From the NCBI GenBank assembly GCA_026874595.1, contig CM049320.1:45332714-45396713 (forward strand): DNA of 64,000 nt, read 5' to 3'. A program made the translations under genes and the position numbers. Shown here one piece after another: positions 57,954 to 64,000 of this stretch (the first letter of the stretch is position 1; each line of letters opens with the position of its first letter). The notes beneath the pieces were generated by a model, which was not told the DNA's origin, did no database searches, and saw only the letters and a program-made list of their open reading frames with translations. Source of the DNA: Sipunculus nudus. Taxonomy: Eukaryota; Annelida; Sipuncula; Golfingiida; Sipunculidae.

Positions 57954-60900
57954 TTATTCTTTCTTCTGATACATTTTATTAGTTTTCTGAATATAAAATT
58001 CTTCTATGAGCTCTTGTGGTACATCATCTTCATATTCCATTTTGTTCGTTTACCATTTACTTTTTCCTTCCATTTTATCTGAAAACACTTACGACCATTT
58101 ATTTTGGCTGGTTTTATGATTTTATCTACAATATACCACTTCTGTGGGTGTACTACAGCTGACCCAGCTCGGGGTGGGGGGGCCAGTATAGGACTGCATG
58201 TCAGGTGATACATCACCCAGAGTCCCCTGCAGGGAAGCAGTGTCCAGATTGTCTGTGTCAGTTAAGCTAGCTGGACCAGGTTGTTGTGACATATGACCCT
58301 CTGTCTGTGTATCAGTGGCTGCCTCAGCTGGCAGATTGTTGACATTCTGTACAGGGTCAGGGGTGTCTGGCGTACATAGTGGACCAGGCCTTTGGTCAGG
58401 ACTAACATATGGTTTGAGTCGTGATGCATGGATTACAGACTTTACAAGAAAATTGTCTGAGCATCTCCTCAATTTATAAGTGTGATTGGGATATACGATA
58501 CAGATATAATATGGACCATTCCATTTTGTTTGTAATTTGGGAGATGATCCTGCAGGAGTTACTGGATTGTTTACCCAGACCTTGTGACCAACTGCAAAAT
58601 TTGGATCATGTGCTTTCTTATCATGTTGTGATTTGTATTTTGCCTGAGCTTTGGAAATGTTTTCTTGTGCAATAGTCTGAGCAACTTCAAAATTCTGGAT
58701 GATCTGTTCCATATGGGTTTGAGCAGTTCTACCTAAAGTGGTAGGGGGTTTGAGTGATGTGTCCAAAGGGAGAGTGCATTCTCTACCAAACATTAAGAAA
58801 TATGGGCTATACCCAGTGGATTGTGTAGCTACTGATGTTCTGTAAGCTAGCATTACGCTTGGTAGAATGTCTGGCCATGTGTTTTGAGCCTGACTGCAGT
58901 ATGCGCGGAGCGTTTTAGCAATAGTGCTATTCATACGTTGGCAGGTGCCATTTGTTTGTGGATGATAGCTACTAGTTTGCATTTTTGTGATCTGGAATAT
59001 GTGACAGAGTTCTTTAATTAATTTGGACATGAAGTTAGATCCTCTGTCAGATAACAGTACGCGCAGTGCTCCATACCTACATATGATTTCAGAATATAAG
59101 ATATGAGCAATTTCAGCAGCTTCCATTGTTTTTAAAGGGAAAGCTTCACACCACTTGGAGAAAGCACAAACAATAAGCAGTATGTATTTGTATCCATCTT
59201 TACTCGTTGGTAATGGGCCTAAAATATCAAGATGAAGTCTATCGAAAACACCTTGTGTGGGTAATGGATGGAGAGATGGAACCTTGGTATTTGTCGGACG
59301 TTTTGTCTTTTGACAGGTGATACAACTTTTGACATAGTTGCTTATATCAGCATACATGCGTGGCCAGAAATATTTGTACCTGATTTTTTGGTACGATCTC
59401 TCGACACCCTGATGTCCGCCAAGGAGAGAATCATGATATGATAATAAAACATCATGACGAAGGGCTTGTGGCACAACAAGTTGTTTTACTAGGCGTTCGG
59501 TTTTGTGACCTTTTCCGCGCGGATAGTACAGATGATATAAGACACCTTGGTCAACTAAATAGTCAGCTGATTCCAAGATAACATGGCGGGCCTGTTTGAC
59601 ATTATCAGGTAGGGTTCCATCTTGTAGATACTCTATAAGAATTTTGAGATCAGGGTCGTCTAACTGAAGTTGTTGTATAGACTCAGGCGTCGCAACTGCG
59701 ATATCTGTCACATAACTTGATGGGTCATGATCCAGCAAGTTTGTTTCGCTTATGGCATTATTGATATCAAATGGTGTGAATACATCTTGGTTCTGGTGGG
59801 ATTGTGAAATGGGACAATAATCGAAAGGGTTGATAGAGGAAGTAAGATCAGGAGATGATTCTGATGACATTATGTAAGGTCGTCTAGACAGTGCATCAGC
59901 GTTCCCTAAGTTTTTTCCAGGTTTATGTATGATGTCGAAATTGTAACCCTGTAGCAGGATAGACCACCGACCTAGTCTTCCTGTGGCATTGTGTATTTTC
60001 TGCAGCCATGTCAGGGCTATATGATCAGTGTATACCAAGAATTTCTTATTTGCTAGATAAGTATGATAATACTTGATGCCTTCCACTAAGGCTAAGCCTT
60101 CGTGGTCTGTTATACTCCAGCGTTGTTCAGTCGGGGTTAGGGAGCGTCCACCAAACTGAATGACAACTTCCCTTCCTTTAGGGTCCTTTTGTCCTAGGAT
60201 ATACCCAATTGACTGATCACTAGCATCAGTGTAAAGAAATCAGGAAAGGCCAATATGGGGGGTGATATCAGGGCCTGTTTTAGTGTAGAAAAAGGGTCAG
60301 CACATTGTTCTGACCAGTAAAATTTGACACCCTTTTTTAGAAGAGAGTTGAGTGGAGCAGCAATTTGAGAAAATCCCTTGACAAAACGTCTATAATAATT
60401 ACACAAGCCCAAAAACGATCTAATGTGTTTGACATTTTTAGGTGTTGGAAATTGTTGCACCGTATTTGTATGTGTTTTGTCAACTTCAACTCCATTTTTG
60501 GAAATCACATGACCTAGATATGTGACGCTTTTGGCAGCAAACTGGCACTTTGATGGTTTTAATCTAAGGTTGGCTGCCTGGAGTTTTTGAAACACTAGTG
60601 TTAGATGAGACAGATGTTCTTCAAATGAATGACTAAACACTAAAATATCATCCACATATACTAATGTACTGCGCCAATTAAGATCACACAAGACTTCATT
60701 CATCACCATTTGAAAACTGGCTTCTGCATTAACTAAACCAAACGGGAGGGATTTAAACTGGTAAACTCCACTATGGACAACAAAAGCTGTTTTTTCTTTT
60801 GAGTCTGGATCCATTGGGATTTGCCAGTACCCAGAAGCTAGGTCAAGAACAGAAAATATGCTCACCTTGGCTTCACCGATTGAATCATAAACATCCTGTG

Positions 60901-62125
60901 GTCAGGGCAAAGGGAATGTGATAGGTGTGGTGACTTTGTTAAGTTTTCTGTAATCAACAGCAAATCTATAGCCACCTGTTTTCTTCTTGATTAGGACAAC
61001 TGGAGAGGCCCACACAGAAGTTGATTTCTCTATAATGCCTGCTTCCAGCATATCATTTATTTGTGTATCTATTTCATGTTTCATTTCTGGGGATGTTCTG
61101 TAGAATCTCTGTCTGACAGGTTTTGCATCACCAGTTTCAATAGTAAGTAAATGGATGTGTGTTTGTCCCAATTCTGATATATCCTTTGCAAAAACATTGC
61201 GGTGTTGGGCAAGACATTCCTGCAATTGTTGTTTTTCCTGGTCAGTGAGGTCAGCTCTGCTAAGGTCAAATGTAAGGTCCCTGTGAGTGTGTGTGGCCCG
61301 CTCACATTTCTGGGGTGTTGTGTTACATGCTGTGACTGAGTTTGTCTCAGGAATAGAGCCTAGGATAGAATCAGATGATAAATGACTAAAGGTGCCAACT
61401 ACACATCCAGAGGGAAGGGTAATTGATGCATTGGTTGGATTTAGGATTTTGTAAAGAGTTGTCTTTTTATGTACTTCCACAATACACTTAGCACCCATAA
61501 GATGATGTCGCGTAGTCAATGATTGTACAGGTTGAATTAGACCTGAGCCAGATTTTACTTTAGGACATTTAACAGGTACTAGGATTTCACAACAACTGGG
61601 CACAGTGACATCAGCAATAAGTTGGGCAAGTGATGAGAAATTTTGAGCTCCTAGAGGTATTTCAGTGAAACCATTTTGTAAAACAAGAGTGGCCTTTTCA
61701 TTAGAAAATTTTATGTGTGCATTTTGTGTTTGTAGGAAATCTGTTCCAAGAATAATTGAATAGTTTAGATGGGGTAGGATACAAAAGTCATGTGTGACAG
61801 AGAGTCTGCCGATTTTGATAGTGACAACAGATTTTCCTAGGGCTTTGGTGACGTGTCCCCCTACTCCCCTAATAAATGGGATATCACTTTCCTGAAGTGG
61901 ATACTTTGATTGTAGGCCAGAATTGTGATATGTTTTTGAAGTCATGCAAGTTATATTAGCTCCTGTATCTATCAGTGCTTTAACATTTATTTGCCCTACA
62001 TTCACAGCTATCAGATTATTTCTAGATGTGCCTACTGACTTTGATGGTATCACATTACACTCATACCTGTTTGGTTGGTCAGCGTTTTTGTTAGCCCTAC
62101 TCTTTACTGTTTTGGATGTTAATTG
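57954..62125 (-). pseudogene. pol: Gypsy Pol: protease, RT, RNase H, integrase, chromodomain (broken)
   Basis: In order: aspartic protease with LIDTGANITCM (about 61970); reverse transcriptase with RQRFYRTSPEMKHEID, LDLASGYWQIP and LVYVDDILVFS; RNase H with YTDAS and YTDHIALTWL; integrase with an HHCC zinc finger (HDSLLGGHQG ... CITCQ), Asp motifs LDILGPLP and SDRGSNF, and a GPY/F module (KWNGPYYI); and a chromodomain (YIVDKIIKPAKINGRKCFQI), about 57957-58140. Breaks are an in-frame TGA at 60902-60904, a frameshift near 60235, a frameshift in the G-run at 58171-58183, and another inside the chromodomain near 58045. The third integrase catalytic position is Gln (codon 58938-58940) where the family has Glu. 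Chromodomains direct integration to chromatin marks. Confidence 0.92.
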
Positions 62126-62131
62126 CTATTG
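62120..62131 (-). promoter_or_regulatory. Stop-codon readthrough signal between gag and pol
   Basis: On the minus strand the gag stop sits in CAA TAG CAA TTA, and the same frame stays open for the following 407 codons into protease and reverse transcriptase. This 12-base context is the one known to permit readthrough in tobacco mosaic virus. Function here is inferred. Confidence 0.75.
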
Positions 62132-63088
62132 TGTCCTTGAGCGACACACCCTAGCTAGGTGACCTATCTTGTTACAATGATAACAGTGAACCGATCTAGC
62201 ATAGCACTCTGGGGCAAGGTGGTCACACTTACCACACCGGTGACATGTCTGAGGTCTTCCTGTAGTGGTAGGGCCTTGGCTGGATGGCTGATGAGGATCT
62301 GGTTGATGGTATTGTCCCCTTTGCTGATGGTACTGTCTACCTGGATGGTGCTGCTGACGGTACTGCCTGCGTTGGTGTTGTTGAGGCCTGCGTTGATATT
62401 GGTCTGCAGTGTCTACACTGGAGATTTGGGCTTGCAGGGTCTTCATTCCAAGGCGCATTTCGTTTAATGCTTTGGCCATGTCTGACATAGCGGAGCTATC
62501 AGCGTTCTGGATGCTAGCCCCTAAACGTGCATATTTTTCAGCTTCCTGTAGCGTTTGTGGACTCTTCCCAATTACAAAGGCTTTGACTGATGGTAAGAGG
62601 CCTCTGACAAGAATTTCAATGCGTTCCGCCTCTGGCTTGTTTAATTCTGAACAGAGTCTGGTTATTTCATTGATATACATGTCTATGGGTTCATTGGTAG
62701 TTTGTTTACGGTCCACTAATTCAGCCACTTTTATCCTCTTCAGAGTTTCTGCGGTGTTGAATTTGATATTAAAGTGGTGGAATAGTTCTTGAATTTTGTA
62801 TTTCACATCCCCGGACAAATCTCTGTACCAATAAATAGCTGATCCACTTAACATCAATGGGAAAAGTCTAACTTGGTCAGCTTCTTCAAGTTTCTTAAAT
62901 GCACAATATTGTTTGAATCTTTCGATCCAGATCTGTGGGTCTTGTCGTCCATCAAAATGTTCAATAATACCTAGGTTCTGTGAGCCCATGGCACGTACCT
63001 GTTCTTGTAGTACCTGTTGTTCTGCCATGACTGCTAGGACTTGTTCTTGCAGCAGTGATGCTCTGGTGACAGGTCGCTGTAAATTCAT
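62126..63088 (-). CDS. gag: Gypsy Gag polyprotein
   Basis: The 320-residue frame starts at the Met at 63088. The more upstream in-frame Met (63154) lies inside the LTR and would place the primer-binding site in the coding region, so it is less likely. The central part is a Gypsy-type capsid (WIERFKQYCAFKKLEEADQV, LFPLMLSGSAIYWYRDLSG). A Gln/Arg/His-rich linker follows, then two CCHC zinc knuckles at about residues 282-295 (CHRCGKCDHLAPEC) and 302-315 (CYHCNKIGHLARVC). The frame is intact and ends in TAG (62126-62128), followed by pol in the same frame. Gag forms the particle and binds RNA. Confidence 0.92.
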   Translation of the reverse strand: MNLQRPVTRASLLQEQVLAVMAEQQVLQEQVRAMGSQNLGIIEHFDGRQDPQIWIERFKQYCAFKKLEEADQVRLFPLMLSGSAIYWYRDLSGDVKYKIQELFHHFNIKFNTAETLKRIKVAELVDRKQTTNEPIDMYINEITRLCSELNKPEAERIEILVRGLLPSVKAFVIGKSPQTLQEAEKYARLGASIQNADSSAMSDMAKALNEMRLGMKTLQAQISSVDTADQYQRRPQQHQRRQYRQQHHPGRQYHQQRGQYHQPDPHQPSSQGPTTTGRPQTCHRCGKCDHLAPECYARSVHCYHCNKIGHLARVCRSRTQ

Positions 63089-63110
63089 TGTTGATCCATC
63101 CTTTTTTGTA

Positions 63111-63128
63111 AGGCCCGGCTCTCCACCA
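63111..63128 (-). other. Primer-binding site
   Basis: Two bases inside the 5' LTR the minus strand reads TGGTGGAGAGCCGGGCCT, complementary to a tRNA 3' end finishing in CCA. The particular tRNA is not identified. Confidence 0.6.
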
Positions 63129-63130
63129 AT

Positions 63131-63729
63131 TAAGACCGGGATGGGGATCAGCACAACACCAGAGTTGACTTACATTTCTTTATTGTACTTCAATATAACT
63201 GGCAAGAGGCTAAAGGCTGGTCTGGTCTGATCTGGTGGGGCTTACAACCCTACCCCTTTTATACCTGTCCAGAATGGGGCCAGGGTTCAAGCTCTGACTC
63301 CCTGCCATGGTATGCATAAAATTAATATTACAATATACAAGGTGACCAATAAGTAATGTAGAATCTGTAAACATCTTTCTGTTGACTAAATATAGTATAT
63401 GGGGTGACCAGCACTGTACAGCTTGTGACCCCTGTCATGCCACAGGAATGTGGGTACCCTGCTTACTCAGCCAGGGTCAGCTTCAAGGCGTGGCACTCAG
63501 TGCTGAATAGAATTTACTTTACAAGAATACTCTGTTCTATTTGCTTTATATTACATATATCTTCAAGTATTAACATTAATAACATATTCTATTAAATATT
63601 TTCAATAATTTAAGATTCTTTATAAAGATTATAATATTATAATGACTTTTAATCTTGGAAATTACTTACTGTGAGGTTAATATAGTTATTGGTCACATTT
63701 TCACTGGCAGCACATTTCATTTGGTTACA
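63131..63729 (-). repeat. 5' LTR of the Gypsy element
   Basis: 599 bp, same limits as the other LTR. As the 5' LTR it should drive transcription leftward, with TATAAAAG at 63256-63263 and the primer-binding site 2 bases beyond its inner edge. Confidence 0.93.
63256..63263 (-). promoter_or_regulatory. LTR TATA box
   Basis: TATAAAAG on the minus strand inside the 5' LTR, about 72 bases upstream of AATAAA (63179-63184). The same pair occurs in the 3' LTR at 56670-56677 and 56593-56598. The start of transcription is inferred to lie between them. Confidence 0.6.
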
Positions 63730-64000
63730 GCACTACCCTAGGATCATTTCTGTGCGATATTAAACAATTTGGCCATATCGTTTCAGAGAAGAAGTTATTT
63801 GTAGACTTCAGTATAATACGGGCACTGATGACCCCCATACAAAAAAGGCTGATGCAGGTGGCGCCACCAATACCTCAATTTCAGATATGACTCATGTGAC
63901 TAACATTGGCATAAAATTTGGTGATGATCGCTCAAGCCATTTCTGAGATTGTAATTTTAGTATGCTTTTTTGGACAGATGACTAAGTTCAACTTCCTGTA
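63730..64000 (+). mobile_element. Type 2 element, right of the Gypsy insertion
   Basis: It begins with the duplicated GCAC and continues the type 2 unit ('taccctaggatcatttctgtgcg', then GGTGGCGCCACC at 63859), as in 7560-7840. It runs out of the window. Confidence 0.75.

Larger units (their letters stand above)
56545..63729 (-). mobile_element. Chromodomain Ty3/Gypsy LTR retrotransposon, nearly complete
   Basis: A 7185-bp minus-strand element with 599-bp LTRs, primer-binding site, gag, pol (protease, reverse transcriptase, RNase H, integrase, chromodomain), and a weak polypurine tract. Target duplication is GCAC (up to 6 bp, GCACTA, is possible because the LTR edge is ambiguous by two bases). 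The LTRs differ at 8 positions, so the insertion is fairly recent. There is no envelope gene: the ~810 bp between pol and the 3' LTR have no long frame. The copy is not intact: pol has one stop and at least three frameshifts. Confidence 0.93.

Noticed and set aside
62159-63230. Several plus-strand open frames over gag
   Set aside because: They oppose a clear Gag with two CCHC zinc knuckles and have no domain of their own.

Overview
The window reads as nuclear DNA of an invertebrate animal, most likely a bivalve mollusc. It is AT-rich, has spliced host exons, and is packed with nested transposable elements whose style (rolling-circle elements with tandem cores and CGGA/CAGA microsatellite tails) resembles what is known from bivalve genomes. 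The species cannot be told from the sequence. Only one host gene is recognisable: a minus-strand DEAD-box RNA helicase of the DDX19/DDX25 (Dbp5) type. Two consecutive exons (53969-54206, then 44738-44900) are separated by a 9.07 kb intron full of repeats. Everything else supportable is mobile or repetitive.

Layout. 1-28.9 kb is a mosaic of non-autonomous rolling-circle-like (Helitron/Helentron-like) elements, which I call types 1 to 4 by their terminal words, inserted into one another up to three levels deep. 29.1-36.35 kb is a decayed autonomous Helitron: cysteine-protease-like domain, charged repeat region, zinc-rich N-domain, HUH Rep and PIF1-type helicase. Its Rep-helicase linker is split by a type 4 element that itself carries a type 3 element. 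About 36.35-43.39 kb is a minus-strand L1/Tx1-like LINE that cuts off the end of the Helitron helicase. The LINE ORF1 is in turn split by a 2270-bp pogo/Tigger-like DNA element flanked by TA. 43.4-54.2 kb holds the two helicase exons and more type 1 and type 2 elements. 54.2-56.5 kb holds a type 1 element with unrecognised cargo and a type 2 fragment. 56545-63729 is a young, nearly complete minus-strand chromodomain Ty3/Gypsy retrotransposon with two 599-bp LTRs (8 differences). It sits inside the type 2 element, which resumes at 63734.

Most notable points. (1) The Gypsy gag and pol frames are the same frame separated by one UAG in the context CAA-UAG-CAA-UUA, the classic leaky context known from tobacco mosaic virus. 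(2) The four rolling-circle-like types share one terminal layout: ACWAG, a small 5' hairpin, a 10-11 nt word, a body, a CGGA-type microsatellite in most, then the reverse complement of that word followed by TAAAAA. Each type has a different word. (3) A 12-bp palindrome, GGTGGCGCCACC, recurs about 40 times in otherwise different families, at regular periods (129+149, about 300, about 339 bp), and decays mainly at its central CpG. (4) A type 4 element carrying an embedded, terminally crippled type 3 element occurs twice with the same junction and the same deletion, so it has moved as a composite.
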